NCBI RefSeq assembly: GCF_002807055.1
Contig: NZ_NIXN01000007.1
Coordinates: 179,567-243,566, forward strand
Length of the DNA stretch: 64,000 bases
Direction: 5' to 3'
From: Confluentibacter citreus
GTDB lineage: Bacteria > Bacteroidota > Bacteroidia > Flavobacteriales > Flavobacteriaceae
Shown here: in pieces, positions 23,595 to 32,243 of the stretch
How positions within the stretch are numbered: the stretch's first letter is position 1
How the letters are laid out: the number at the start of each line of letters is the position of its first letter
Notes under the pieces: generated by a model
Database searches by the model: none
What the model was told of the DNA's origin: nothing
The model's input: only the letters and a program-made list of their open reading frames with translations
Program-made: the position numbers and the translations under genes

Positions 23595-25002
23595 TTTTTA
23601 AACCTAATCTCTCACCTTCTTTTAACATCAATTGATAAGCTGTTTCATACTCATTTGGAATCTCACCTTCTAAAATAGCTTCCTTTATAACATCTTTAAT
23701 CAAACCAATTTCTTTTGACGGTTTTAAATTAAAGGTTTCCATAATTTCTTCTCCAGAAATGGGGGGTTGGAAATTACGAATATGGTCACGTTCTTCAACC
23801 TCAATGATTTTTTCGCGGACAATCTTGAAATTTTGATGATATTTACTGAATTTTTTAGGGTTTTTTGTAGTGATATCTGCTTCGCAAAGCACCATTAAAT
23901 CATCTACATAATCACCAGCATCAAAAACCAATCTGCGAACGGCCGAGTCGGTGACTTCCTCATTTGCCAAAACGATGGGTCGCGAACTCATTAATACCAT
24001 TTTTTGAACAAATTTCATTTTATCATTTAATGGCATTTTCAATCTTTTGAACAAATGAAACACCATTTTTGAGCCCGTAAATTCATGTCCATGAAAAGTC
24101 CACCCAATTTTTTTATTGAATTTTTTCGTAGGTGCTTTACCGATATCATGCAATAATGCGGCCCAACGTAACCAAAGGTTAATGGTATTTAAAGCAATAT
24201 TATCAACCACTTCAAGCGTATGGTAAAAATTGTCTTTGTGCCTTTGACCTTCAACTTCGTCAATGCCTTTTAATGCTGTTAATTCCGGTAAAATGTAATC
24301 TAATAATCCTGTTTGTTCCAATAAGAGAAAACCAACAGATGGTGTAGTGCTTTCAAGAATTTTATTGAGTTCTACAACGATGCGTTCGTTAGTAATGATT
24401 TTAATTCTATCCTTATTTTTTGAAATGGCATGTAACGACTCTTCTTCTATTTTGAAATTGAGTTGTGTTGCAAACCGAATGGCACGCATCATACGAAGCG
24501 GATCGTCACTATATGTAATATCTGGATTTAAAGGTGTGCGAATGATTTTATTTTTTAAATCGTCTAATCCGTTAAATGGATCTAATAAGTCACCGAATTT
24601 ATTCTCAGATAAATCCAAAGCAAAGGCATTGATGGTAAAATCACGTCTATTTTGGTCATCTTCCAAAGTGCCACTTTCAACGTCCGGATTTCTACTTTCT
24701 TCGTTATAAGATTCTTTCCGGGCACCAACAAATTCAATGTCAATGCCATCGAAATGTAGCATAGCGGTTCCATAGGTTTTAAAAACCTGAACTTTTGTTT
24801 TTTTAGGAAGATTTTTAGCGACTTGTTTGGCTAATTTTATGCCATCACCAATGGTAACAATATCAATATCTTTGGCATCACCTCTGCTTAAAATAAAATC
24901 GCGCACAAAACCACCTATTACAAAAGCATCTAACTCTAGCTCTTTAGCAGAGTGCGATATTATTTTAAATATGGGATGTTGTAATGCTTCTTTATAATTC
25001 AT
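23584..25002 (-). CDS. cca: CCA tRNA nucleotidyltransferase / poly(A) polymerase family, HD type
   Basis: A 472-aa protein (ATG at 25002). The nucleotidyltransferase head has FVIGGFVRDFIL and the metal-binding DIDIV near residue 47-50, and RRDFTINAFA follows. RNA-binding neck motifs (DDPLRMMRAIRFA) come next, then an HD domain with LRWAALLHDIGK. It adds or repairs the 3' CCA of tRNAs. The in-frame reading 8 residues further upstream is less likely. The extreme C-terminus (Ala-Lys-stop) is encoded by the repeat tract flanking the four-helix-bundle cassette, so the original last residues may have been replaced. Gene neighbours: tsaC-type gene upstream, cassette downstream. Confidence 0.93.
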   Translation of the reverse strand: MNYKEALQHPIFKIISHSAKELELDAFVIGGFVRDFILSRGDAKDIDIVTIGDGIKLAKQVAKNLPKKTKVQVFKTYGTAMLHFDGIDIEFVGARKESYNEESRNPDVESGTLEDDQNRRDFTINAFALDLSENKFGDLLDPFNGLDDLKNKIIRTPLNPDITYSDDPLRMMRAIRFATQLNFKIEEESLHAISKNKDRIKIITNERIVVELNKILESTTPSVGFLLLEQTGLLDYILPELTALKGIDEVEGQRHKDNFYHTLEVVDNIALNTINLWLRWAALLHDIGKAPTKKFNKKIGWTFHGHEFTGSKMVFHLFKRLKMPLNDKMKFVQKMVLMSSRPIVLANEEVTDSAVRRLVFDAGDYVDDLMVLCEADITTKNPKKFSKYHQNFKIVREKIIEVEERDHIRNFQPPISGEEIMETFNLKPSKEIGLIKDVIKEAILEGEIPNEYETAYQLMLKEGERLGLKIAK

Positions 25003-25061
25003 TTTTCGTTTTGCCACAAAACCCATGAATGCATATGATTTTCGTGTATTTATGGCTAAAT

Positions 25062-25622
25062 TTATTGTCTAATAATTTTAACAACTCCATCATTTCCTAA
25101 CTTAATAATAGACGATGGTTTGTTACAAATTTTTTCGCGATGCAAATTTACAACATAGTCCACACCTTTTAAAACCTCTGGAGCTATTTCTTTGAATGAT
25201 TTTGGAGTGGGTTGTCCACTGATATTTGCAGAAGTAGACACAATAGCAGCGTTAAATCTTCGTAATAATTGAAAACAAAAATCATTATTTGGAATTCTTA
25301 TGGCAATGGTTTTGTCTTCAGCTATTAAATTCTCAGCTAAATTTTGGGCATCGTCATAAATAATGGTGATCGGATTGTCCGCTACATCTAAAATATTAAA
25401 TGCAACTTCAGGTACTTTTTTCACATATTTATTCAGCATTCTGTCATCTGCCACCAAGCAAATAAGGGCTTTACTATCTTCCCGTTGTTTTAATTTAAAT
25501 ACTTTTTCCACGGCTTCTGGGTTGGTAGCATCGCAGCCAATGCCCCAAACCGTATCGGTTGGGTAAAGGATAAGTCCTCCTTGTTTTAAAATTTGTAGTG
25601 CGCTATTTATTTCGGTTTGCAT
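25062..25622 (-). CDS. tsaC: L-threonylcarbamoyladenylate synthase (Sua5/YrdC/YciO)
   Basis: A 186-aa YrdC-fold protein, the first enzyme of tRNA t6A modification. It forms threonylcarbamoyl-AMP from Thr, bicarbonate and ATP. Visible motifs are LYPTDTVWGIGCDA at the N-terminus, KLKQREDSKALICLV with the KxR...SK pattern, and STSANISGQPTP at about residue 133. Single-domain length, without the Sua5 C-terminal domain. YciO-type paralogues look similar, so the specific name is slightly uncertain. It lies just upstream of cca on the same strand, both being tRNA genes. Confidence 0.9.
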   Translation of the reverse strand: MQTEINSALQILKQGGLILYPTDTVWGIGCDATNPEAVEKVFKLKQREDSKALICLVADDRMLNKYVKKVPEVAFNILDVADNPITIIYDDAQNLAENLIAEDKTIAIRIPNNDFCFQLLRRFNAAIVSTSANISGQPTPKSFKEIAPEVLKGVDYVVNLHREKICNKPSSIIKLGNDGVVKIIRQ

Positions 25623-25633
25623 ATGGGTTAATA

Positions 25634-26701
25634 TTAAATTTCATTAAATATATTTTCCAGTTGTTCAATGCTTTTTTTCCATGAGAAATTAGTAGAAAAA
25701 TAGTCATGTCCTTTTTGGGCAATTTTTATTCTGAATGTATCATCTTTTAAAAAGAGTTCGATTTTTTTAACAATGTCATCGACATCTTCGGGTTCAATAG
25801 CTAAACCTGTTTCATTGTTTATCAAATAATCTTTATGGCCTTCAATATTAGTTGCTATTAGAGCACATCCACAAGACAATGCCTCACATGCTGGCAGCCC
25901 AAAACCTTCATGAATACTTGGGGTTAAATAAATGGCATGAGAATTATATACATCTTCTAAATTTTCAGGTTGTTGATAATAATTAAAGTTTTCTGGAAAA
26001 TCAATTGGTTTTTTGGGAGTACCAAACATGGAAATAACAACAGAAGGATATGCTTTCTTAATTTTAAGTAAAGCATCTATCCCATAAGAGGTTCCTTTCC
26101 TTTTTTCATTTGAGTAAAGCATCAGAATGGATGGTTTACGTTTTTCAATGTCATTTTTTACATAAAAAATAGAATTATCAATAGCGTTAAAAATGGTATA
26201 TGTTTTTTTTGCTGATCGGGGATTGACAATGTCATAAAGATACGATGCTATAACAATATTGGTTGTATTGGCTAAAGTATATGATTTTAAAAGCAGGTCT
26301 TCATGACCTTTCCAGTTTTCATAATCCTGTATTAGGTTTATTTTTTTTCCTTTTCCATCACTCAATTTATCAACTTCTAACGCTGTTGCCCACCATGTAG
26401 AGATGATGAAATCGGCATCAGAAATATAGTCATCCGAAACCCTTTTGATATTAAACGATTTTATATTTGGATGTAATTGAAACCATTTAGGCCTACTTGT
26501 TTTTCGTAATTTGTGTAAAATAGCTCTTATAAAATAGGGTTTTTTATATTTAGTATAAGAAGTGTTTAAAGAATGATATATTTGTACATTGTATCCTTTT
26601 TCAGCTAAAAGAGTAGCATAAGTATACATGATTTTAGGACCACCATTTGGACGTTTTGTTGGAAAAGGTAATATAAAATTGATTTTTTTTGACCGATCCA
26701 T
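25634..26701 (-). CDS. Glycosyltransferase family 4 (GT-B)
   Basis: A 355-aa GT-B enzyme. The N-terminal acceptor domain opens with INFILPFPTKRPNGGPKIMYTYA. The C-terminal donor domain has SILMLYSNEKRKG and the EX7E-type motif in IHEGFGLPACEALSCGCALIAT. It probably adds a sugar to a surface glycan. The ATG at 26701 is preferred over an in-frame TTG at 26722. It lies 11 bp upstream of tsaC on the same strand and diverges from the DUF5672 gene, starting a cluster of envelope-glycan genes. Confidence 0.88.
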   Translation of the reverse strand: MDRSKKINFILPFPTKRPNGGPKIMYTYATLLAEKGYNVQIYHSLNTSYTKYKKPYFIRAILHKLRKTSRPKWFQLHPNIKSFNIKRVSDDYISDADFIISTWWATALEVDKLSDGKGKKINLIQDYENWKGHEDLLLKSYTLANTTNIVIASYLYDIVNPRSAKKTYTIFNAIDNSIFYVKNDIEKRKPSILMLYSNEKRKGTSYGIDALLKIKKAYPSVVISMFGTPKKPIDFPENFNYYQQPENLEDVYNSHAIYLTPSIHEGFGLPACEALSCGCALIATNIEGHKDYLINNETGLAIEPEDVDDIVKKIELFLKDDTFRIKIAQKGHDYFSTNFSWKKSIEQLENIFNEI

Positions 26702-26797
26702 GTACAAGGAATTTACATTCAATGATAATACTTAATTTTAATACATCCAAACTGAAAAATAGTCGAACTATCTTAGAACCGATAAAATAAAATATGT

Positions 26798-27574
26798 ATG
26801 CAAGAAAAATTGGTGACCATAATCATACCAATATACAAAGTGAATCTTTCCCAGACAGAGCAAATGTCTTTAAATCAATGCATAAAAGTATTAGGCGATT
26901 TTGATATTGTTTTTGTTCAACCAGAAAAATTAGATAGTTCAACCATAAATTTTGGAGGAAAAATAAGAACAGAATTATTTCCAGATTATTATTTTGAAAA
27001 TGTATATGGTTATAATCGCTTAATGTTATCAGAAGATTTTTACCAGCGTTTTTTAGATTATAAATACATGTTGGTCTATCAATTAGATGCGTTTGTTTTT
27101 AAAAACAAATTGAAGGAATGGTGCGACAAAGGATATGACTACATAGGCGCACCCTGGATTGCTTCCCCAAACACAGTAATAAAAAGAACACTTGGATTGT
27201 TTGATTCTAAACGAAAAAAGGAACGTCGTAAAATATTCTTTAAAGTAGGCAATGGTGGATTTTCTTTGAGAAATGTATCTAAAAGTCATAAAATAACCAA
27301 AGAAATGAAAAACGATATTGAAACTAACTTAAAGCGTGATAAAAATGATTTTTATATCATGGAGGATATTTTTTGGTCTATTACAGTGCCAAAACACTAT
27401 CCTGATTTTAATATACCTGAATACAAAGAAGCTTTAGGTTTTGCAATGGACAGAAAGCCTAGTTTAGCATTAAAACTAAATAACAACGAGCTTCCATTTG
27501 GTTGTCATGGTATTGATAAACCAAAAGTAGAAGCATTCTGGAAAAATATTTTGATTTCAAATTACTTAGGGTAG
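26798..27574 (+). CDS. DUF5672 family, putative glycosyltransferase
   Basis: A 258-aa protein matching the DUF5672 pattern: VTIIIPIYK at the N-terminus, YNRLMLSEDFYQRF, the YQLDAFVF metal-type Asp (near 97-104), DYIGAPW and a VGNGGFSLRN loop. These features parallel GT-A glycosyltransferases, where the Asp of the DxD-like site coordinates the sugar nucleotide. Donor and acceptor are unknown. It is followed after 45 bp by the kinase-like gene on the same strand, probably an operon in the glycan cluster. Confidence 0.75.
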   Translation: MQEKLVTIIIPIYKVNLSQTEQMSLNQCIKVLGDFDIVFVQPEKLDSSTINFGGKIRTELFPDYYFENVYGYNRLMLSEDFYQRFLDYKYMLVYQLDAFVFKNKLKEWCDKGYDYIGAPWIASPNTVIKRTLGLFDSKRKKERRKIFFKVGNGGFSLRNVSKSHKITKEMKNDIETNLKRDKNDFYIMEDIFWSITVPKHYPDFNIPEYKEALGFAMDRKPSLALKLNNNELPFGCHGIDKPKVEAFWKNILISNYLG

Positions 27575-27619
27575 AAATTAATTAGATAAATAATACATAA
27601 GAAGTTGATTTAGTAGCCA

Positions 27620-28384
27620 ATGAAAAATCATGTTGAAATAAATTTACCTTTTAAAAATGACAGTCCTTTTTTTAATCATATTATTTTCAATTATGATAGT
27701 GAAGGCGAGTCATTCGGCAATCAAGACCGAAATTCATTAAAACTATTTCAGTTTAAGGACATAATGGTTAATGTCAAATCCTTTAAAGTTCCTAATGTCA
27801 TTAATCAAATTGCCTATAGATTTTTTAGAAAAAGCAAGGCGCAACGTTCTTTTGAATATGCAAATAAATTAACGGAATTACACATTGGAACGCCACAACC
27901 TATTGCTTATTATGAGTTTACAACGCCTTTTTTATTTAAGAAAAGTTATTATGTAAGTGAGCATTTGGATTACGATTTAACCTATAGGGAGTTAACAATG
28001 GATTTAAATTATCCAAATCACGAAAATATATTAAGGGCTTTTACCAGATTTACCTTTGGGTTGCATGAGCATGGTATTCATTTTTTAGATCATTCGCCCG
28101 GCAATACGTTGATTCAATTAAATAACGGGGATTATAAATTTTATTTAGTGGATTTAAACAGAATGCATTTTGGGATACTTGATTTTGAAACCCGAATTAA
28201 AAATTTCTCAAAACTTACCATACATAAATCCATGGTTGAAGTTATGAGTGACGAATATGCTAAATGTTCAGGTTACGATTATAATAACGTATTTAACTTG
28301 ATGTGGGAGGAAACCCAAGCTTTTCAAGAACGGTTTTACCGAAAAAAACGTTTAAAGAAAAAATTAAAGTTTTGGAAATCATAA
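27620..28384 (+). CDS. Lipopolysaccharide kinase-like protein (InaA/Kdo kinase type)
   Basis: A 254-aa protein kinase-like fold. The catalytic loop is HFLDHSPGN with Asp157 and Asn162 in D-x4-N spacing, and the metal site is LVDLNRMHFG (Asp178). A beta3-type Lys (Lys53 or Lys56) precedes an alphaC acidic residue near Glu79. The WaaP/InaA/Kdo-kinase families show this HxxD-x-S-x-GN loop and phosphorylate sugars of the lipid A-core region. The location among GT genes supports a lipid A-core substrate (inference). The C-terminus is a basic helix (KKRLKKKLKFWKS). It ends 1 bp from the convergent GT2 gene. Confidence 0.8.
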   Translation: MKNHVEINLPFKNDSPFFNHIIFNYDSEGESFGNQDRNSLKLFQFKDIMVNVKSFKVPNVINQIAYRFFRKSKAQRSFEYANKLTELHIGTPQPIAYYEFTTPFLFKKSYYVSEHLDYDLTYRELTMDLNYPNHENILRAFTRFTFGLHEHGIHFLDHSPGNTLIQLNNGDYKFYLVDLNRMHFGILDFETRIKNFSKLTIHKSMVEVMSDEYAKCSGYDYNNVFNLMWEETQAFQERFYRKKRLKKKLKFWKS

Positions 28385-28385
28385 G

Positions 28386-29141
28386 CTACTCTCTGTCTTT
28401 TCGTAATAACCAAAGTTTTACATAACGCATGAACACGACATATCCCTGAATGTATCCAATGGTTAAACCCACAACACCGTCTCTAAACCCACTTTGTAAA
28501 ATATAATGTTTAAAAAACCCCCAAAACGGTTTTATAATAAAATGATAAGGTGTTAACATGCCCGTTTTTTTATCGTAATCCTTTGCCTGCCACGTAGCAT
28601 ATTTATTCATTTTATCCATATACTTATCAAGCGAGATATAGGTATTATGATAGAGCTTGTTTTTTAATTTTCCAATCGGTCCATCGGCAATAATTTCTTC
28701 ATGTACATGTTTGTCTTCATATTTGCAAAAATCACGTTTAAATAATCTGATAACGCTGTCGTTTCTCCAACCACTATAATGAACACGTTCTCCCATAAAA
28801 TGGTTCATTCTGCCTATCCAATAAGCCACTATGTTTGGATTTGGATTTTTGAGGATCTCCATAATTTCCGCTTTTAATTCAGGCGTCACACGCTCATCGG
28901 CATCAACAAGTAAAATCCATTCATATTTAGCTTGTGGAATGGTCCAATTTTTTTGTGAAGACGGATAATCAAATGGTCTTCTAATAACTTTTGTAGCTAG
29001 TTTTTCAGCCATTTCAAAAGTGCCATCTGTGCTAAAACTATCAACTACTAAAATCTCATCAGCAAAATTTACAGAAGCTATAACAGCTTCTATATTGTGT
29101 ATTTCATTGCCCGCGGGAATAATAGCTGTAAGCTTGTTCAT
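28386..29141 (-). CDS. Glycosyltransferase family 2 (WaaE/KdtX-like)
   Basis: A 251-aa GT-A enzyme. It opens with LTAIIPAGNEIHNIEAVIASV and has the metal/sugar-nucleotide motif LLVDADERV, plus WRNDSVIRLFKRD and KHVHEEI further on. This is the WaaE-like LPS-core glucosyltransferase subgroup. Two hydrophobic stretches near the C-terminus (FIIKPFWGFFKHYIL, GYIQGYVVFMRYV) may anchor it to the membrane. Its start overlaps the GT9 stop by 4 bp (29138-29141, ATGA), so the two are translationally coupled. Confidence 0.88.
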   Translation of the reverse strand: MNKLTAIIPAGNEIHNIEAVIASVNFADEILVVDSFSTDGTFEMAEKLATKVIRRPFDYPSSQKNWTIPQAKYEWILLVDADERVTPELKAEIMEILKNPNPNIVAYWIGRMNHFMGERVHYSGWRNDSVIRLFKRDFCKYEDKHVHEEIIADGPIGKLKNKLYHNTYISLDKYMDKMNKYATWQAKDYDKKTGMLTPYHFIIKPFWGFFKHYILQSGFRDGVVGLTIGYIQGYVVFMRYVKLWLLRKDRE

Positions 29142-30205
29142 TTATTAAGGATGTTATCTAAAAACGTTTTTAATGCTTCTAAAAAAAATGAAGGTTTGAA
29201 TTCTTTATATAAAGTTAAGGCTTCTTTTTTTATTTGTTTACCTTCTTTATTTTCAAAAAATTCAGGTTTATAGTCTTTTAAGTGAACCGATGTGTTCTTC
29301 TCACCTTCAAATGAGGCCCACGTTTTCTTTTCAATCCATGGTGAAAAAATGGTGAATGTTGGTATGTCTAAGGCTTTAGCCATATTAACAGCACCTCCTT
29401 CATTCCCAATCAGCGCATCACAACAGTAGGTAAGCGCCAGAAATTCACGAAGATTAGTACCAAAAACATTCATAAATATTTGTTTTTGAGTATCTGGTTT
29501 ACATCCGTTGAATACAAATTTTGCTTCTTCACTTTGTTTCGGAATGTAATTAAACAAAACTTGAGCATTGGTTTGTTGTACTATAAAATCAATGACACGT
29601 GCCATATAGTCTAGCGGATACGTTTTATTTATGCCACTTCCTAGAACACTCATCATGAAAAGGGGTGTGTATGGATTTATGTTTGATTCTGTAAGTACTT
29701 GTTTAGCTTTTTCTTTTTCAGAATCCGTTACATAGATTTTTGGCTTGATAATATTTTTTGAAAGTTCAATATCAATAGGTTCCAGTAACTGTAATCGGTT
29801 TTCAATAGCTAATCCAGCAACAGAAGTTGATTCGTTTTTATACTTAATGGGATGTGTATAGATAAAAGAAGAATACGATTTATATTTCGAAATTTTTATT
29901 CTAGCACCACTCAAGGCAGAGATAAGGTTGCTTGATAATTTACTATACGCATCAATAAGGATATCGTATTTTTCTTTTCTTATTGTTTTGGTAAGGTTTA
30001 ATAATTTTATTTTGCTCTTCTCCATTTCAGGAGTAAAAAAAATAAAATGATCTATAAACGGATTGTTTAGAACAACAGGATATGTATGTTCATTAATTAA
30101 ATAGTGTAGTTGTGCTTTTGGATATTTTAAGCGAAGTGCTTCAAACAGAATACTGCTTGTAAGCACATCGCCAATCATTTTTTGCTGTATGATTAAAATT
30201 TTCAT
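29138..30205 (-). CDS. Glycosyltransferase family 9 (heptosyltransferase-like)
   Basis: A 355-aa GT-B protein of the ADP-heptose:LPS heptosyltransferase family. It starts MKILIIQQKMIGDVLTSSIL, a close match to the family IGDxxLxxP/S start. The donor domain carries NEGGAVNMAKALDIPTFTIFSPW, corresponding to the conserved DSG-x-x-H-x-A region, but with GNEGGAVNMA instead of a His. It may transfer a hexose rather than heptose. It abuts the dapD stop codon directly and overlaps the GT2 gene, so dapD-GT9-GT2 are probably co-transcribed. Confidence 0.85.
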   Translation of the reverse strand: MKILIIQQKMIGDVLTSSILFEALRLKYPKAQLHYLINEHTYPVVLNNPFIDHFIFFTPEMEKSKIKLLNLTKTIRKEKYDILIDAYSKLSSNLISALSGARIKISKYKSYSSFIYTHPIKYKNESTSVAGLAIENRLQLLEPIDIELSKNIIKPKIYVTDSEKEKAKQVLTESNINPYTPLFMMSVLGSGINKTYPLDYMARVIDFIVQQTNAQVLFNYIPKQSEEAKFVFNGCKPDTQKQIFMNVFGTNLREFLALTYCCDALIGNEGGAVNMAKALDIPTFTIFSPWIEKKTWASFEGEKNTSVHLKDYKPEFFENKEGKQIKKEALTLYKEFKPSFFLEALKTFLDNILNK

Positions 30206-31021
30206 TTACACTGCCACATCATTTTCACGAAGTGCATTATTTAAAGATGTTTTCTTATCGGTACTTTCTTTACGTTTTCCTATAATTAAGGCACAAGGCA
30301 CTTGATATTCTCCAGCCGCAAATTTTTTGGTGTAACTTCCAGGGATTACCACAGAACGCGCAGGTACTCTCCCTTTCATTTCAATAGGTGTATCACCAGT
30401 AACATCAATTATCTTGGTACTCATCGTTAATACCACATTGGCACCTAGAACGGCTTCAGTTTCAACATGTACGCCTTCTACAACAATACAACGAGATCCA
30501 ACAAACACATTATCTTCAATAATTACGGGAGCTGCTTGTAAAGGTTCTAAAACACCACCAATACCAACACCACCAGATAAATGCACATGTTTGCCAATTT
30601 GTGCACAGCTACCAACGGTTGCCCAAGTGTCCACCATCGTACCTTCATCTACATAAGCACCAATATTTACAAAACTTGGCATTAAAATAGTTCCTTTTGA
30701 AATATAGGCACCATAACGAGCAACGGCATGAGGCACCACGCGAATACCTTTTTCAGCATAACCTGTTTTTAAAGGGATTTTATCGTGAAATTCTAGCGGG
30801 CCAGCTTCTAAAGTTTCCATTTTTTGAATGGGAAAATATAACACAACGGCTTTTTTTACCCATTCGTTCACTTGCCATCCTCCAGATATAGGTTCCGCAA
30901 CTCTTAAAATTCCCGAATCTAATAGTGAAATAACCTTTCTAATAGCTGTTATTGTTGTTTCTTCTTTTAAAAGCTCTCTGTTTTCCCAAGCTTGTTCTAT
31001 GGTTTTTTGTAATTCTGTCAT
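30206..31021 (-). CDS. dapD: Tetrahydrodipicolinate N-succinyltransferase
   Basis: A 271-aa left-handed beta-helix acyltransferase that succinylates tetrahydrodipicolinate in the DAP/lysine pathway. Hexapeptide turns run from about residue 110 to 215 (IGAYVDEGTMVDTWATVGSCAQIG, HLSGGVGIGG, VFVGSRCIVVEG). The N-terminal helical domain is intact, and length is normal. It is the first gene of a probable operon with two glycosyltransferases. Together with lysA at 3.1 kb it indicates the succinylase route to diaminopimelate. Confidence 0.95.
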   Translation of the reverse strand: MTELQKTIEQAWENRELLKEETTITAIRKVISLLDSGILRVAEPISGGWQVNEWVKKAVVLYFPIQKMETLEAGPLEFHDKIPLKTGYAEKGIRVVPHAVARYGAYISKGTILMPSFVNIGAYVDEGTMVDTWATVGSCAQIGKHVHLSGGVGIGGVLEPLQAAPVIIEDNVFVGSRCIVVEGVHVETEAVLGANVVLTMSTKIIDVTGDTPIEMKGRVPARSVVIPGSYTKKFAAGEYQVPCALIIGKRKESTDKKTSLNNALRENDVAV

Positions 31022-31039
31022 TGATAATTATATTTTGGA

Positions 31040-31047
31040 CAAATATA
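31040..31047 (-). promoter_or_regulatory. -7 box of dapD operon
   Basis: TATATTTG on the minus strand, 19 nt before the dapD ATG at 31021, is an exact TAnnTTTG match. Confidence 0.55.
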
Positions 31048-31294
31048 ATATCTATCATTTAAAAATGGGAAAGAAATAACTTTAATATATGTTTTAAGAA
31101 TGATTATAATGATGTCGCTCAACGAACATTTTTTTAGTAAAAGTACATTCGTTTTACCTTTGAAATAAAAAAATAAATCGATTAAATACATTTTGGACGT
31201 ATTTAGTCTTTTAAATCGTGCATTTTATCTGTTTATCGATAAAAATTTGCCACTCCACTACTAATCGAATATCCAACGGCTTATAACTAATAAA

Positions 31295-31327
31295 TTGTGT
31301 TCTAGGTTCATAGTGACTATATATTTG
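31295..31327 (+). promoter_or_regulatory. Promoter of the small exported protein gene
   Basis: TTG at 31295-31297 and TATATTTG at 31320-31327 fit the Bacteroidota -33/-7 pattern with 22-nt spacing, slightly long. The -7 box ends 25 nt before the ATG at 31353. Confidence 0.5.
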
Positions 31328-31352
31328 CTTCATCATAATAACCCAAATCAAA

Positions 31353-31646
31353 ATGAAAACAAATTACATCTTATTAATTTTATTGCTTTCTTTCTCTTTC
31401 GCAAGTGCACAAGATAATTTAGAAGCTAAAAAAATTGAATCTACTGTAATAGTTTCTCAAAATAATGATGAGGTTTCTTTAAATGTTAATGATTCTGAAA
31501 CTGTATCAACAATTAAAGATGACGTAACAACTGAAGCGACTTTAGTTCGTACTGATAGCGACATTAAAGTTTACTTAAACCGTATAAGAAACGTTGAAAA
31601 TATTGATTTGTTATTTCCTAAAATAAATAAAACTGTTAAAGCTTAA
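31353..31646 (+). CDS. Small exported protein, unknown function
   Basis: A 97-aa protein with a clear signal peptide (MKTNYILLILLLSFSFASAQ), leaving about 77 mature residues. The mature part is rich in Val, Asn, Asp and Thr and has no Cys and no membrane segment. It is predicted soluble in the periplasm or exported. No family recognised. It has its own promoter and a terminator, so it is monocistronic, as expected for an abundant small secreted protein. Confidence 0.7.
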   Translation: MKTNYILLILLLSFSFASAQDNLEAKKIESTVIVSQNNDEVSLNVNDSETVSTIKDDVTTEATLVRTDSDIKVYLNRIRNVENIDLLFPKINKTVKA

Positions 31647-31682
31647 AAATTCAAATATTAATAATTAAGGTTAAGTATTAAG

Positions 31683-31715
31683 AAAGGTTGTCTAAAAGGC
31701 AGCCTTTTTTATTTA
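31683..31715 (+). terminator. Terminator after the small exported protein gene
   Basis: A 10-bp stem with two G-U pairs, AAAGGTTGTC (31683-31692) with GGCAGCCTTT (31698-31707) around TAAAA, is followed by TTT. Confidence 0.7.
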
Positions 31716-31721
31716 TTACAT

Positions 31722-31729
31722 TATTTTTG
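31722..31729 (+). promoter_or_regulatory. -7 box upstream of ruvX
   Basis: TATTTTTG matches TAnnTTTG and ends 13 nt before the ATG at 31743, just after the preceding terminator. Confidence 0.5.
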
Positions 31730-31742
31730 TCAAAACATTTAT

Positions 31743-32153
31743 ATGTCTAGAATTTTAGCAATTGATTATGGTTTAAAAAGAACGGGAATTGCTGTAACCG
31801 ATGAGTTACAAATTATTGCATCTGGGTTAACGACCGTATTTACCAAAGATATATTTACTTTTTTAAAAGATTATACGGCGAAGGAAAACGTAGAATTGTT
31901 TTTGGTTGGAGAACCTAAGCAAATGGATAATACAGCGTCCGAGAGCGAAGTATTAATAATTCCTTTTATTAACAGGTTGATTAAGGAATTTCCTAACATT
32001 CCTGTTAAACGAGTTGATGAACGGTTTACCTCTAAAATGGCGTTTCAAACAATGATTGATAGCGGTTTAAAAAAAAACCAAAGAAAAAACAAGGCGCTTA
32101 TAGATGAAATTAGTGCCACACTTATTTTACAAAGCTATTTATATTCAAAATAA
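31743..32153 (+). CDS. ruvX: Holliday junction resolvase-like YqgF (RuvX)
   Basis: A 136-aa RNase H-like fold protein. It has the N-terminal ILAIDYGLKRTGIAVTD with the catalytic Asp, VGEPKQMDN, VKRVDERFTSKMA and a C-terminal KALIDEISATLIL with the third acidic site. In E. coli YqgF is essential and implicated in 16S rRNA 5'-end processing; a resolvase role is presumptive. It starts a run of same-strand genes with def and the DUF5606 gene, spaced 50-90 bp apart. Confidence 0.93.
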   Translation: MSRILAIDYGLKRTGIAVTDELQIIASGLTTVFTKDIFTFLKDYTAKENVELFLVGEPKQMDNTASESEVLIIPFINRLIKEFPNIPVKRVDERFTSKMAFQTMIDSGLKKNQRKNKALIDEISATLILQSYLYSK

Positions 32154-32243
32154 TTTTTTGTTCAGAATATTTTTTTCAAACACAAAAAATTTAAATTCAA
32201 AAGTAAGTATTGTATTTTTACATCCAATAATTTAATAAAGTAA

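Larger units (their letters stand above)
31022..31352. other. 331-bp divergent intergenic region
   Basis: Between dapD and the small exported protein. It holds the two promoter boxes described separately (31040-31047 minus, 31320-31327 plus). I see no ORF, hairpin or RNA gene in the remaining approximately 240 bp, so a long leader or an extra regulator site for the downstream gene is possible but not shown. Confidence 0.5.
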
